Positions 23,061 through 34,965 are shown, counted from the stretch's first letter. The stretch: 64,000 bases of DNA from Spirogloea muscicola (GCA_009602725.1 WELB01000110.1:388799-452798); one strand, 5' to 3'. Numbers and translations are program-made. Notes: generated by a model not told the origin, from the letters alone.

Positions 23061-23930
23061 CTCCTATTGGGCTGGCATCTCACAGCCTTTGCCCATTGAC
23101 CTTGTCCTTTCTCTTCGGGCTGGCTTTTCACAGCCCTCGCCCCTTATAAATGATCTTGATCTCCGGCCCTTACTTTGGAAGAGCTGTGCCTTGTAACAGC
23201 CCCTCGTAGCCAAGGGCTTCACTTTGTATAGCCCCTTACTGATGCGCCATGGACATATCCAGCGGCTACGGAATGAAGTGGTCTTCCCTCCTCCATCGCC
23301 TGGCACTGCATGTCGATGCCCGCCGATGTAGTCGGGCTGGTAGGTTAGGGCATTCTAGCGTCCCGCAAGCCATTGTTGCATGCTATAGAATGCGGCTAAC
23401 TTTGAGTCTAAAGCGCTCCCAGGCACTCACGATACACCAGCGTGCTGGGCGTGCATTAGGCCAGGCTAATGGCCTTCATGGTGGTGGTTTTGCTCCTCAG
23501 CTTAGCTTGTCAGACATGCATGTGCTCACTCAGGGGTATTTAGTGTCCCCTTTAGCCAGGTCATTACCCCGTAAACAAGACATTTGTAAGGCTAGAATCT
23601 GCCCCCCTTTTGATATCATGCGCACCGCGCGCGTTCTCTCTTTGCACCAGTCCTTGCGATCTTCGCATCATTTCATCCTGAACAGCGTATGCCACCCTTG
23701 TCTTTCTTTCTACCTTAGCCACCTCAGCCGTAGGGCCTCGTACACATGTAGCCCCACTTTTCGCACTAGCTTTTGCCTGAAAGTGTATTGGCTTAGTTTG
23801 GCCGCCCTTCCCGTTTCATGCGCACCGCCCGCCCTCTAACTTCCTTTACCCATCCTACCCCAGTTCTGGATAGCGCACGTGGCCCCTTCGAACCTTGTCA
23901 ATTCTTTTCGGGCTGGCATACACACAGCCC
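23061..23930 (+). mobile_element. LINE tail (family B) flanked by hairpin-type 3' UTR pieces
   Basis: Hairpins GGGCTGGCATCTCACAGCC near 23070 and GGGCTGGCTTTTCACAGCC near 23122 precede a family B coding remnant at 23249-23542: MDISSGYGMKWSSLLHRLAL, MRLTLSLKRSQALTIHQRAG and SLSDMHVLTQGY followed by TTT (stop lost). Two copies of the family B 3' UTR motif ATGCGCACCGC lie near 23619 and 23819. Another hairpin (GGGCTGGCATACACACAGCC) is at about 23911. Confidence 0.8.
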
Positions 23931-24230
23931 TTGCCCCCATTCTTCCCAACGTAAGAGTGGTTCTTCCCAATGGAGCGCTATCCCACTGGTTCTTCCCACG
24001 AGCGCTATCTCAGAACTGGTGTCCATCACTGCATACACACTCCTGGACGGCCTCGTCGCGCCTTCGCAGTCGTCACTCGTCATCAGCAGCCGGCTCGGTG
24101 ACGCGTGCAGTCGCCGGACGTCAGCCAGCTCCGGGCTTGCCACGCGTCACCTTCGTCCGCCCGCTCGCCTTGGGGCTTCGCAGCCCGCCACGTGTCTTTG
24201 TGGCAGTAGCATCAGCAGGCCCGCCCGTCT

Positions 24231-24231
<1 letters not shown>

Positions 24232-24275
<44 letters not shown>
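24232..24275. repeat. CCG triplet microsatellite immediately before the Pmp3-family start
   Basis: Uninterrupted CCG/GCC repeats end three bases before the ATG at 24279. They probably form part of the 5' UTR or core promoter. A second CCG run lies in the first intron (about 24427-24456). Confidence 0.9.
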
Positions 24276-24276
<1 letters not shown>

Positions 24277-24278
24277 TG

Positions 24279-24425
24279 ATGGCGCCGCACCTGACGGAGC
24301 ACGGGCTGGTGACGGCGCCGTCGCCGGGCGCCGACCCCCGCGGCGAGCACATCCTCTGGAGCGTCGTCATCTTCATCCTCGACTTTGCGCTCCCCCCGCT
24401 CGCCGTCTTCCTCCAGGTCCGCGGC

Positions 24426-24456
<31 letters not shown>

Positions 24457-25041
24457 TGCAGCCCGCCGCCGAGGCCCCTTACTCCCGGCCAGCGGCGGCG
24501 GACCCTGGGCCCCTGCGGCTGCCTGGCTGGCCTAATGCTGGCCTCAGCTCGACCGAGGCTCGAGACCTTCTGGAGGAGACTGCTGATGAGGGCCTTCCTG
24601 GCGCACTGCAGTGCGGGATCGTGGACTGGAAGTTCTGGCTGGCGCTCATCCTCACGATCTTCGCCTGGGTTCCTGGCATCATCTTCGGTAATACTCAGCA
24701 CACCGTGTGGTGGCCCTCTGCATGGCTGAGATACGTTCTCAGACTGGCCTGCAGTGGTGTAAGTTACGTCCCAGACTCCTTCGAGGCGATCTGACGGACA
24801 GCGTTGGCCTGGATGTATAGTGGTTTCGAAGAACCAGCAACACCGTTCGGACCTCTCCTCCTGCTACTGGCCTGACCTTGTTAGCGGCTCGCTCATTGGC
24901 CCCTGTACTGCAGCTCTCTTCATATTCTTCACGCAGCCTCGGGCGCCAGTCACAGCCACAGGCACTGATCTGGAGATGGCAACAGCAAAGCAAAATGCCA
25001 ATGCGCCACTAGCCCAGGTCCTGCACAACCCACTCTTGTAG
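24279..25041 (+). CDS. Pmp3/UPF0057-family small membrane protein with extended ends
   Basis: The family (yeast Pmp3, plant RCI2) comprises hydrophobic proteolipids affecting membrane potential and cold or salt response. Three exons, 24279-24416, 24612-24687 and 24914-25041, give 113 aa. The first transmembrane helix (ILWSVVIFILDFALPPLAVF) carries the conserved PPLxVFL. Splicing restores Q|CGIVDWKFWLALILTIFAW and VPGIIFG, the second helix with the family PGIIxA-like turn. Typical members are 50-75 aa; this one has about 25 extra N-terminal and about 40 extra polar C-terminal residues. The first intron is open in frame, so an unspliced product would read on for 171 codons without the second conserved helix in frame. 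Family assignment is good; function in this organism is inferred. Confidence 0.85.
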
Positions 25042-26160
25042 ATTGAGCACAGACCAGTTGTGGCGCCCTCAGATGAAGTACGAGGTCAAAGTGACAAGGA
25101 GAGGCTAGGCCCAGTTGCAGGGAGAGTGAAGCAGACTGGCAACTGACCACTCACTCGTGTGTATGTACATTCTACAGAACATGGCCACTAGCACAGGCTA
25201 CACTTCAGCAGCAACCACTGGGACAGGGATGAACAATACAGTGCCAACGATGCCTGCCGGTGCCAATGTTGCGTGATGATCTCCCACTCTCAATGCTTGT
25301 GTACATATTCTCAGCAGGACCCTTCCAGACTTAGAGTGATTGGCATGCCAAGAGACTATTGCTTCATACAGGAGCTGTAGCAGAAGCTGCAGTAGATTGC
25401 AGGCACCGACTTTAGTATCTGTAGAGGGATGCAGTCCATGCATACCAGTGAGTGAGAGTCAAGATTTCCTGTGATTTTGTGTTCAAGGTACAGGGATGAA
25501 ACCTTGAACTTGACTCTCAGAGGGTTGCCTGCCAGCCTGCCTACATGGAGCATCGATTGTATTTCCAGCTTTTCCATATCTTCACATGCAAGTATTAGGT
25601 TGCCTGCCTGCTTCATGTCTATGAGAACAGAACGTTTGCACTCCATTAATCGGACAATGAGAAGCTGTTCACTAGTAAAGAGGCTCAAGCTTTTGCAAGC
25701 GGCAACACATGAATTGCATTGGAGTGCTTTCCTCTCTCTCCCACATTAGTGTAGGTGTGGCCAAGTTGTGGAGCACAGAATTGTCAGTGGCAATTCTCCA
25801 CGATCATGCATGGTGTCTGCTGATAGCAGACATCTTAAATAATAGACAATGTACTCCTGCGAATTGTGCAATGTCAAAGTTTAATCTTGAGCAGATTCGC
25901 ATTGTGGTGACAATGCTAGCACACTGAGGTGTAACTGCTAGCTCGAGTGATGCCCTTAAGCAGGCTGGATCTGCATGGTGCACAGATATCCTCCTGACTA
26001 ACACCAGCTAGGTGACGTTCACAGGTGGATACAGCTCTGAATGACACTGCTTCCTTCCATCGGTCAGTCACGTGAGGCAGGAGGCTAGGTGACCTTCTTA
26101 TACCGCTGAGCCCGCCTCTTCGGCGGCTTCCACGGTGCGACAAGTGCGACTGCACAGAGG
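25042..26160. other. Intergenic, nothing recognised
   Basis: 3' flank of the Pmp3-family gene. A minus-strand open frame of 110 codons (25356-25688) matches no family I know and has no supporting splice or domain signals, so it is not called. Confidence 0.45.
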
Positions 26161-26164
26161 ACAG

Positions 26165-26493
26165 GATGTTAGCGTCACGTGACTACATCAGAAACATTTC
26201 GCAAGCCTTACACTTGACAGATTGGAGAAAGGGTGAGCTGTAATATGAGCAGAACTTCTTCATACACTGGCAGCAGCATTGATGATCTCCAATTGCATAT
26301 GACTTGCTTGTGGAAACCCTAGACCCGAAATAAACCCTAACTCGTGAATCTTGTAATGTGATCACATCAGATTTGCAAGCTTGGACACTTGATAGTTGAA
26401 CCAAAGGATGAGCTCTGGGATGAGCAGTACTAATCCATACACTAGCAGCAGCAGTAACGATCTCTAAAAGCATCTGGCTTGCGTGAGAATTAT
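26165..26493. repeat. Imperfect tandem duplication, period about 178 bp
   Basis: Unit 1 (about 26186-26316) and unit 2 (about 26365-26495) share, in order, CATCAGA, GCAAGC, ACACTTGA, GATGAGC or GGTGAGC, CATACACT, GCAGCAGCA and GATCTC. Unit 2 runs into the 3' end of the THYN1-like gene. Confidence 0.6.
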
Positions 26494-27673
26494 TTAGGAC
26501 AGGGCACCTGTCAAGCCCCCCAATCTGCAGGCCCTCTCCCAATTATGTTGGCTGACAGGTACAACAGACAGTCTTGGCTGCCGGAGCAGCAGGAAGTCGT
26601 CAATAACTTCGTCGTCCTTTAGGGCTTTCAGTGTCACTGTCTCGTTGAGCTTGCACACCTGTCAAGATGGGGCCAATGCTGCTCATGGCCTGGTGTGAGA
26701 AGATTGGTGGTACGAATCGTGGCAATCTGAAGCAGATGCAATGGAGAGTGGACCTGCAAATTAGTAGTTGATGCATACGCTGGGTACTTTCAGCGGGTGC
26801 TCATTGTCTCAAATGCACAGAATAGCCCGGGGACATTAACACATGACATTGAAGGTGAGTGACCTTGCAGACATCCACTCTGTTATGCCCTCCGACAGCA
26901 CACTAACCTCGCAAACATCCACCATGTCGCACTTGCCATCAGGATCTGAAGGATCTGGGTACGCCGCCACTGTCACGGCAACTATGCCTGCCAGTGCATA
27001 CAGGAGGGTGACTGAATTTAAGAGCTGTGCATTGCTGGTGCAAGTCGCACTGTGTTATAAAATTGGTGTTGCTGGCAGCAATACCCTCTTCCGAGCCTGT
27101 TGATGGGAAGCAACATGAATCCTAAGGCCACACCAGCAGAAGCACCACTCGCTGGTTTTGAGGGGCAGCCAACCCAGCGCACCTATGATGGCCTTCTCTT
27201 TGCCGGTGTGGTAGAAGAAGCAGAGGTCGCCAATGCACATATCCCGCATGTGCCTCTGTGCCTGCACAAGTAATGCTGAATCCAAGCTGAGCTTGCAGGC
27301 ACGTAAGGCTAGTGACAACACACCCACATTCTCCTTGTTATGAGCTCCGTGCACAGCAGCGCAGTGTCTGACCTCTAAACCCGAGGCAATTAGATAGTCT
27401 CAAAGCTACTCTTAAGGTTGTCTTTGGACTGCCCCTCCCATGTTTGTCGCTAGATGTTTCGGCAGGAATCAGCCATGGAGTAAGCTGAGGCTTTAATCCA
27501 AAGCTGCGGCCTAACAATGGCGTAAGAGAGCCGCCGCGCCAGCACTGGCAGGTGCGTCCTGCCTGCCTTGCCTGGGGGCTGCGGACACCATCCCACTTGG
27601 AGATGCCACCGCTCTCGCTCTGGCAGTCCCACGACCACTCCCCAGGCTCCGTCTTGAGCAGCCAGTAAGACAT
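26494..27673 (-). CDS. THYN1-like EVE-domain protein
   Basis: EVE domains (PUA superfamily) bind modified bases; eukaryotic THYN1 proteins are linked to 5-methylcytosine derivatives. Four exons on the minus strand: 27673-27572, 27261-27183, 26987-26908, 26658-26494; 141 aa. Motifs in order: MSYWLLKTEPGEWSW, GGISKWDGVRSPQ|AQRHMR, IGDLCFFYHTGKEKAIIG, GIVAVTVAAYPDPSD and DDFLLLRQPRLSVVPV. The length is near the family norm (140-170). The first intron starts with a GC donor of the classic form CAG|GCAAGG, and the join reproduces the conserved QAQ of plant homologues. An in-frame ATG at 27823 would add 50 basic, Ala-rich residues that could be an organelle or nuclear targeting sequence; 27673 is chosen because family similarity begins there. 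Confidence 0.92.
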
Positions 27674-29128
27674 GTGGGCCGCCGGGGCCACAGCCGCCGC
27701 TGCTCGCCGCCGCTGCCCAGCTGTTTTGCGGCTTCTGGGACACTGCCTCCATGCGTCAGCCGCCGGAGTGCCAATCCAAGGCCGCAGCGGCACTGTGCGA
27801 GGAGCCGTGAGGCTCGCCGCCATGGGCTCTCATGACCACGGCCAGCGAGCTGCCTTGCTGTTGCGGCGCTGCTGAAGCCGCATGCCCGCTTCACCGATGA
27901 TCTGCTCCAGCAGTGCACACAGCACTGACTGCCGCTGTAAGAACCTCGGCAAGAGCGTGGAACGTGGCTGCTGATACAAGGGGCGTGCTGTGAGAGCCAG
28001 CCGAGAGCAGAGGCGAAATCTGACACTGGTCGTGTGTGCCACCAGCGCTACTTGTCTGCACGATACTCACGGGCGCCCAGGAACAGGTGGGTATGGGGGC
28101 CGAAGGAAAGGGACCTGGTTGGACCCGGCGTCGGCTCAACAGGAGCCTGACTTGGACGCACACCACCTGCTTCAGCACATGAGAATGCTGAGCACTTCAC
28201 TACTGCTTACTACGTTGCTCTGAGCCCGTGAGCCAGTGAAAGGCATGCAGCGCAATCCTGGGAGGGGAGCCACTTTGATGGTACTCGTGACTGAACACCC
28301 TGTTGGTGAAAGAGACTATGATACCCGAGTCTGCAGCTTCATGCAGCAGGCTACGAATGTCCGTTTAGGGTTTATTGCATTGAGCTGTCCACCTTCGAAG
28401 TCCCTAAACAATAACTTTGTGCTCGGTTTAGCAACATTAGCACTGGGGCGACATATAATGGCCGGAATGTGGGGACGAGCCCTACCTGTAATGTCAGCTA
28501 GAATATCTAGGAGCATGCTACTATGAAAAGAATATGGGAGAAGAGGCGCCTTGTTCAGGCTTTCTTCAGCTACTGCACGAGCTGTTTCCCATCACTACCT
28601 ACTACCTATGCAGGCTTTGAGAACCTCATGATTAGGTTACCACAGCCAACAGCAGCCATGCGCAGCTCACGAATCTCACCAGAGCACGTCGGCTACATGC
28701 AGAATATGTGGGAACTCCTTGCAACACTGCCAAAGACCAGAACTTTCTTGTCCAGTTGAATTTGGTTCGCTGTGGGTGGTCTTATTCCAGCAAGTACAGT
28801 GAAACATGTGACTCATCATGGCCGTCCATTTGGCAGAACAGAACCACTGCTGTGCTGCATAGGAGATAGTGGCAACAGCCTGCAAGAGCTCAAGGCCATG
28901 TCAATCCCCATCATATACCACAATAGGAACTGCCATCAGTGATGTGACTTTCTCGAAATTTTATTATGAAACTCCACTAGACATTCTACAATGAAACTCC
29001 AATGGCACTTGTAACCTCACATGTTGCCTCTCATCTTCATGCCTAGACAAGTTATTGTTCGAGGCAGATCCGAGAGCTCCTGCACTGCTCAACCAATCTG
29101 CAAGGAGTATGACATGGCTTGATAGTGG
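27674..29128. other. Gap between THYN1-like and PP2C-CNB genes; no gene recognised
   Basis: Both neighbours are on the minus strand, so this holds the promoter of the THYN1-like gene (GC-rich, 27680-27900) and the 3' flank of the PP2C gene. Plant relatives of the PP2C protein continue into a kinase domain, so this stretch was searched for protein-kinase motifs (glycine loop, HRD, DFG, APE) on the minus strand. None was found by eye. Confidence 0.45.
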
Positions 29129-32100
29129 TTACCCATCATCATCGGCGAGGACCGATGTGTACACGTCGTGCCGGACGACCAGGCACCTTGTCAAGTCTGC
29201 AGTTGCCGTCAGTGTGAGCGACGGGCCAGGAGTTCCCCAAAGCACCCACTCCCCAAAGCACTGCAGCCTTCTCCTCTCCTCGGCAAAAATTGGCCTCTGC
29301 ACGCTGACTGCCGCGTTCCAGCTGTAAGGCTGGGCTGCTTCGTCATAAGAAGCTGAGGAGTCTTTACTAAGCCGTTGCCAGTTCCAATCTTGATCCTTGT
29401 CATGGTAGACTAACTCCAAGTCCCCCCTCTCGACAATGTAGAGAGCGTCTAAGGCCTTATCCTGCAAACAAAGACTGGCATGAAGGGCAATGCTGGCACC
29501 CTAAATTGTTGAGTGACTCATTTCACGAAGATTGCCAGCTGGGTCACAAATATGATGCATGACGAAATAGGTGAAAATCCAAGCAGAATACTAAGTAAGT
29601 TGAAAGATCAGGCAAGCCCATCCCTTTCCAGCAATGCTACTAAGTTTGGATTTAATTGTCAGCATGTCACAAAAGTCACTATGCTAGTACATTACCGGGG
29701 CAGCGAGAATTTCTCCTTTGTGGAAATAAAGCTGGAACACAGATCCAGCGAGCCTTTGTAGCTGAAGCGTGGACAAGGACTTGAGACAATCGGCTGCTCT
29801 CAGCGACCTTTGGATATGCTTCCGTGCGCTCCTGGGCAGGAGAAGGTACCAGAGGGTTTCCTTGTCCAGCGTCCACAGGATGGTCTCTGATGCTGCTCGA
29901 TAGGTCAACTCATTGAAGCTTCTGTGTCTGAGGTAAACATGGCAAGGAAGTACTGATCCTCAGATAGGCTAAGGAAGGCAACTGCAGCACAACAGAGAGC
30001 ATTGCAGGAGTGTTGTGGCAGGCCAGACAAAGCATTCATCTACATTCTTAGGAAGTGGTTCTCAGAGCCTCTCATGATCTAAACGTCCCGATCAGCACAT
30101 GGAACTGTCAAGTGCAGCGTACGTACATCAAAGCTTCAATGCCAAAGCAGGGCGAAGTTGTGGAGCTGAAGTTTGCCTCAACAGATAAGCCCCCTTCCTA
30201 CAATCATCAACGTGGGGTCGAGCCTTGAATCACTGTTCCAAATGCAGATTGATAGCAAATCGCAACCAGACATTGACTTGATATACCAGCAAATGGTGGT
30301 AAGCTACCTTAACATTGCAGAAGCCGTGATTTACAGTGTGTGCAGTACAAAGTAGTTGCTTACAGAGTGATGCAGCATTCTAGCACTCCTGCAGCTGCCC
30401 ATTGAGTCAAGTGTAAGAGCGCACCAACCTGTGCTCTGAGGCCATCGACTTGGCCTCTTTCCACAACAAAGAATTTTTCTGCTGGCTCCCCCTGCAATAA
30501 CAATCATTAAGTGTCTCACATGGGTCAGCTATCTAGCCCCCATAGCTTTGGTAGCACTGTCCTGCAGAAGCACAGCAAATACAGGAAACATGGCCAGTCA
30601 AAGTCAAGGCATGATCACAGGGAGCATATACTCAAGAGTTCACCTGCTGGCCAAGGATGTCGCCGGCATTCACAAGAGTGCGCTCCATGTGCTCCAGCAG
30701 CAGGTCCTTCTGCTTCTCACTCAAGTGCTGGAAGAGGAAGTTGCCCCCAAGGCTCTGCTCCAGCATCTCCTGCAAGAGCAAGGAGGTAACATCAATCCAC
30801 AAGCTCCTGCTTCTACCTGCCTAGCTCTGTCGCACTGGGCCCCTGTCTGTTCCAAGAGACTGGAACACCTGATATCATCTCCGGAGCAGAGCAGCACGTG
30901 CTGAAAAGCTCAACCGGCAGGGAAGGGGTGGCCTTGCAAACAGGGCACGCGCTGTGCTCATCTTATCAAAGAGACAAGACAGAAGAGCATGACAAAGGTC
31001 TTCACGTTTACGCAGCCACAGACCCCCAAGCTCCGCTCAGCAGAGCCACAAAGCACCCAAAAGTCACAGCCGGTATGCACGCTGCATGCAAGCCACACCA
31101 CTCAAACACACCACTCAACCACTAACTCATACCACCAGCACATGGACCTCATAGAACGCTGCCCCTTGATAGGACACAAATATGCCCTCCTTCTTAAGAA
31201 ACTGGTAGTCGTTGTGCAGGTGCAATCGCAGCAGAACAAGCAGGTGGTGGAGAGAATGAAAAACAAGTATCTCACCTTCTCAGCAGACGTCTTCTTTGGC
31301 ACGTCGCCACGAGGTGTCCAGATGGAGTCGTGCGCATCACCGGGCACGGCGCCGCTTGTCGCCAGCCGGTTGGCCTTGCTGGGCTCACGTCGCACAGCCA
31401 GCAGTGCCTCGCCGGAGGGGACAAGGAGCCCGCCGGAGAGCCGAGGGCCATCTTGCGAGCGCTGTTTGATCGCTTCTGATTGGAGGCGCTCTGGTGGGAT
31501 GGGCGGCAGAGCAGGGAGGCCATCCTGCCATACAGGAGAAGCAAACAAGTGGTAAGGTTGCCAAATCAGGCCAACGTGCGCCGGCAGCCTGGGCAGGCCT
31601 TGCTGAAACAATTGGCATCAGATACAGACTCGCATGTAGCCAACCCACATGCCCATAAGCAATACTGGAGTGAAATTGAGCCAGAAAGAAGGGGCAGGAA
31701 GGATCAAGATGCCCAAGGAGACAGCTGCAGAGCCGTTGTACCAACTCAGACTCTGGAGGCCTCCAAGTGGTCAGCAGGGGGAGTGCTCTGCGTGCAAACC
31801 TCCTTGATGCCCTCAAGATGGACAACGATGATGGTGATGTCATCAGTGCGGGTCTCATACTGCAGCCAAAGGCGATATGACTCCGCCACAATGGCTTCGC
31901 ATGCCTCATAGGGGTCGCTATATCGTGCAACCTGTCCCCATCACATGCGGAGAACAGTAAGCAAAGTGCCTGGATATCCTTTCCTTTTTGATTGAGAAGC
32001 TCAATATGCGAGTGCCTTTTCAAGGCCATAAGCACCATATAGGCCACACACAAGGACATGAGGATTCGGTCGAAGGTACATCATCAGAACAGGCAATGAC

Positions 32101-33573
32101 CCTTATTGCAGCAGCAACAACAACATGACCAGATGATTGTTTCTAACGTGGCTAAGGGGGCCTGGAAAGAGATGACATAGGAGGGGTTGGCGAATGCATT
32201 GAAACAGCAATGGCTGAGCGCATGTACGGACGCCAACTCGCGTCACTCAGACCCGTGGCTTTGTGAAGGACATCAAGACGTTGGTTGGAAGCACACCATA
32301 TCCACGACAGCCTGAGATGAGAGGAACTCGAAAACACCATCGGAGGCGACGACAAAGAATGGATGAGCTGCTGTGACCTCCACTGCCAGCACCTCCGGCT
32401 GCGCCGAAACACCGATGCGTTCCGCAACCGAGTCGCCCACTGAGCGCGTGAATGCGGTGCCAGGATACATGCCGTTGGGGACCCACAAGCGCGGTGGATC
32501 ACCATCATCGTCCTCCTCCTCACCCCATGACTGAATGTTTGGGTCCTTGAGGCCCTCTAGCTGACAAGAAGCAAAATAAAAGGTCAGGCAGAGTGCATTT
32601 ACCAGCAGCCACAGCTGCACGTGCTGTTGCAGCCGCTGCACGCATGATTTCCATGTAGACAAGGTTAAGGCTGCACAAGGTGGGAATGAAGGCTACTGCC
32701 CGGCACCTGGTCGAGCGTGAGCACGCGGGCGCCGGCGGCTTTGACACGGTCGCACTCGTCCGCACGGAACGGCGTCTGGTCGGAGGACAGGTTTACAGCC
32801 ACCAGCTTGGGGGGATCGTCCGGCGCTGCCCCGCCCTGCCGTTCGGCCAGCACCGCTCGCGAATCTCCGACATTTGCTGCGTATAGCTGGCGGCCCCGCA
32901 GAAGCACGGCGATGCCTGTCGTGCCACTCATGGAGTCGTCGATGTGCGCAGCGCGGTGCAGCTGTGCATTGGCGAGGAGAAAGGCCGAGTGAAATGACTC
33001 CTCAACGTCAACATGGAAGAGCGGGTCGGCGAGGAGGTTGGCAGCCAGCCTGTCGCGCGCGAATTGCGAGCAGAGCGTCCCGTTCTCGCCGTGGCCGTCA
33101 AAGACGCCAAAGAGGTGGTCATTAGGGTCCTCGCCGAATGACGGCGTGGCGACAAGGCAGTCCTGGTTGGCCTTGCCCGGCACCTCAGGGTAGTACCCGC
33201 GCTTTGTCAGGTACGAGAAGCGTATGGAGAAGCTGCCGTGAGGAACATGCACTGTCGTGGACTTTGTGAGCACCTCAGGCGCCCCCCGGGCGCTGCCGCG
33301 GTGAGCAGCCTCGGCCGGCAGTGCTCCCGCGTCGAAGGATTGGCTCAGGCGCCGGCTCTGCTGCTCGCCCGTGGGCTTCAGCTTCTCCGCCTCCCGCCGC
33401 GCCATCAGCTGGTCCAGCACCTTCTGTGGTATCTGCGGCGATGCCATGACCTCGGACGGCAGCCGGGCCTGCTTTGCAGGAGCCATGCCGCCGGCCATGC
33501 CGTTGCCGCCACCGCCACTCCTGCCGGCCGGGCTGCGGCCGTCCTCGTAAGCCTTAGCATTGACGCACCCCAT
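29129..33573 (-). CDS. PP2C phosphatase fused to two cyclic-nucleotide-binding domains
   Basis: Predicted Mn/Mg-dependent Ser/Thr phosphatase joined to CNB domains, as in the plant PP2C / cyclic-nucleotide-binding / kinase proteins. Nine exons on the minus strand: 33573-32707, 32560-32297, 31931-31800, 31524-31276, 30769-30644, 30491-30429, 30176-30127, 29927-29696, 29461-29129; 771 aa. MGCVNAKA suggests N-myristoylation and palmitoylation. PP2C motifs are complete: [53 protein letters not shown] and [16 protein letters not shown]1 covers [29 protein letters not shown] and [12 protein letters not shown]2 covers [15 protein letters not shown] and [17 protein letters not shown]. After CNB2 the frame stops (DDDG-TAA at 29129). 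The TAA overlaps a possible donor (GG|GTAACC), but no kinase exons were found downstream. Exons 6-8 have the least certain borders. Confidence 0.88.
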
Positions 33574-34080
33574 CTGGTCCCCCCCGGCAAAGTGTTTCCC
33601 CGCTGGTCCTTGCCACCTGTGCGGCGCTACTGTCTACTCGAGACACCGCTTATTCCCAGCATTGCCGACGCCACGGCGCGCCACCATGGCACGCCGCAGC
33701 CGACGGATGCCGGCGGAAAGGCGGCAATCAGCTGCCGCACGCAGCTCTTGGCAGTGCAGGCCTGCCCCGAGGGAAGCGCCGGAGAAGATGCGCAGCGACG
33801 TCCGGGCGACAGAGGAGCTGCTCCCGTGCCACAGCCAGCAGCAATTCCAAGGCCGCTGCCGCAGCCGCACGACTGCCGCCCGCAGCAGCCTTGCTTGCCT
33901 TGGCAGCCGCCGAGCCAGGAGCGAGCAGCTCGGCAACCGTCCGGGCGGCCGGCAGGACGCCTGCGGAGGCGGCGGCGGCGGCGGCGGCGGCGGCGGCAAT
34001 GCCGCAGNGGGGGTGGGGGTTGGCGCGGCCCCGCTTCCTGAAGTGGCGGGCGGGGGAAAAAGTGGCGCGCAGTACGTACT
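33574..34080. other. 5' flank of the PP2C-CNB gene with a GGC triplet run and a single N
   Basis: Divergent GC-rich DNA. GGC repeats at about 33965-33998 and an ambiguous base at 34008. Long open frames on both strands follow from composition and show no family resemblance. Confidence 0.6.
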
Positions 34081-34099
34081 GAGTGGAAGAGTGGGCCAT

Positions 34100-34965
34100 T
34101 TGAAGCCAATAGATATACTTTTCGGGCCCCCGTTACCCCGTAACCAGGACCTTATGTAAGGCTAGAATTGGCCTCTCCTTTCAATTTCATGCGCACCGGA
34201 CCGCGCCTTCTCTCTCTCTCTCTCTCTCTCCTGGCAAAAAAGCTAGTGCAAGATTCGGGGCTTCACGGACCGAAGCACTGTGCTAAGGTGGCAAAAGTGG
34301 GGAAAGCGGGCGGGCCGATAGGGGGCGCGCGGCGCCACTGGCGAGCGGCGCGCCGAAAGGCCAAAGGCTCACGACGGCTCGTAGTACCGCGTGCTACGGC
34401 CGCTTCCTTTTTCCCGGGGGGGGGGGCTTTTGGACATTGTCCACTCTTTTTTGGGCTGGCTTTGCCAGCCCCTCGTCTCTATGGGCGAGCACGTTCTTCT
34501 TTTGGCAGCCCCCACCTACCCCCCCGCGCCGCGAGCGGGGCCCGCACTTGTGCCGTTCGATGCCATCCGGCGGCTTCTGCTGCGCCGCGTGGCACCCCCG
34601 CCCTCCGCGAGTCACGTGCGCGTACGGCAGCGGAGGCGCGGCCCGCCCACAGCGCCCGGACCGGGGAGCTCTCCGCCCAATCAATGCTCCCTCGACGTCA
34701 GCGGCCTGGCTTACCACCCCCGCTTGATCGTGGCCTCCCGCTGTACTTACTCATGGGCTGGCCGTATCCCAGCCACGGGGCTCCTCGTGAAAGACGATCT
34801 TCTCCACTTGCAACCGCTCCGAATGGGATGGAGTTTTATCGAGTGATGGAGGGCCTGAGTGGCCAAGTACAAAGGCAAGAAGCACATTGAACATGTACAT
34901 CAGCTGCTCATAAGCTGACCCGGTCAGTAACGACGATTCAGCACATAGAGGTTGCTAACTGGTGC
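34100..34965. mobile_element. Mosaic of LINE 3' UTR pieces
   Basis: Contains the family B 3' UTR motif (TTTCATGCGCACCGGACCGC near 34184), a TC dinucleotide run (34209-34230), the perfect family C hairpin GGGCTGGC-TTT-GCCAGCCC at 34453-34471 with CTCTATGGGCGAGC after it, a variant hairpin near 34760, a reversed family A 3' UTR (GGCCAAGTACAAAGGCAAG near 34861) and a reversed terminal signature (LYVLNRRY-stop on the minus strand near 34920-34960). Confidence 0.7.

Noticed and set aside
23879-24535. 218-codon plus-strand open frame, Ala/Pro/Arg rich
   Set aside because: It runs through LINE 3' UTR and CCG microsatellites and overlaps the Pmp3-family gene in another frame. No family resemblance.
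25356-25688. 110-codon minus-strand open frame
   Set aside because: No recognised family, no splice partners and no conserved motif; left uncalled.
26308-26345. Telomere-like AACCCTA words
   Set aside because: Only two isolated copies in about 35 bases; not a telomeric array.
27900-29128. Search for kinase exons of the PP2C-CNB gene
   Set aside because: Short frames such as the one at 28316-28516 on the minus strand contain no HRD, DFG or glycine-loop motif, so no exon was added.
33627-34109. Overlapping long open frames on both strands upstream of PP2C
   Set aside because: All are Arg/Ala/Pro-rich frames across GGC repeats and an ambiguous base. No start context, splice support or known domain.
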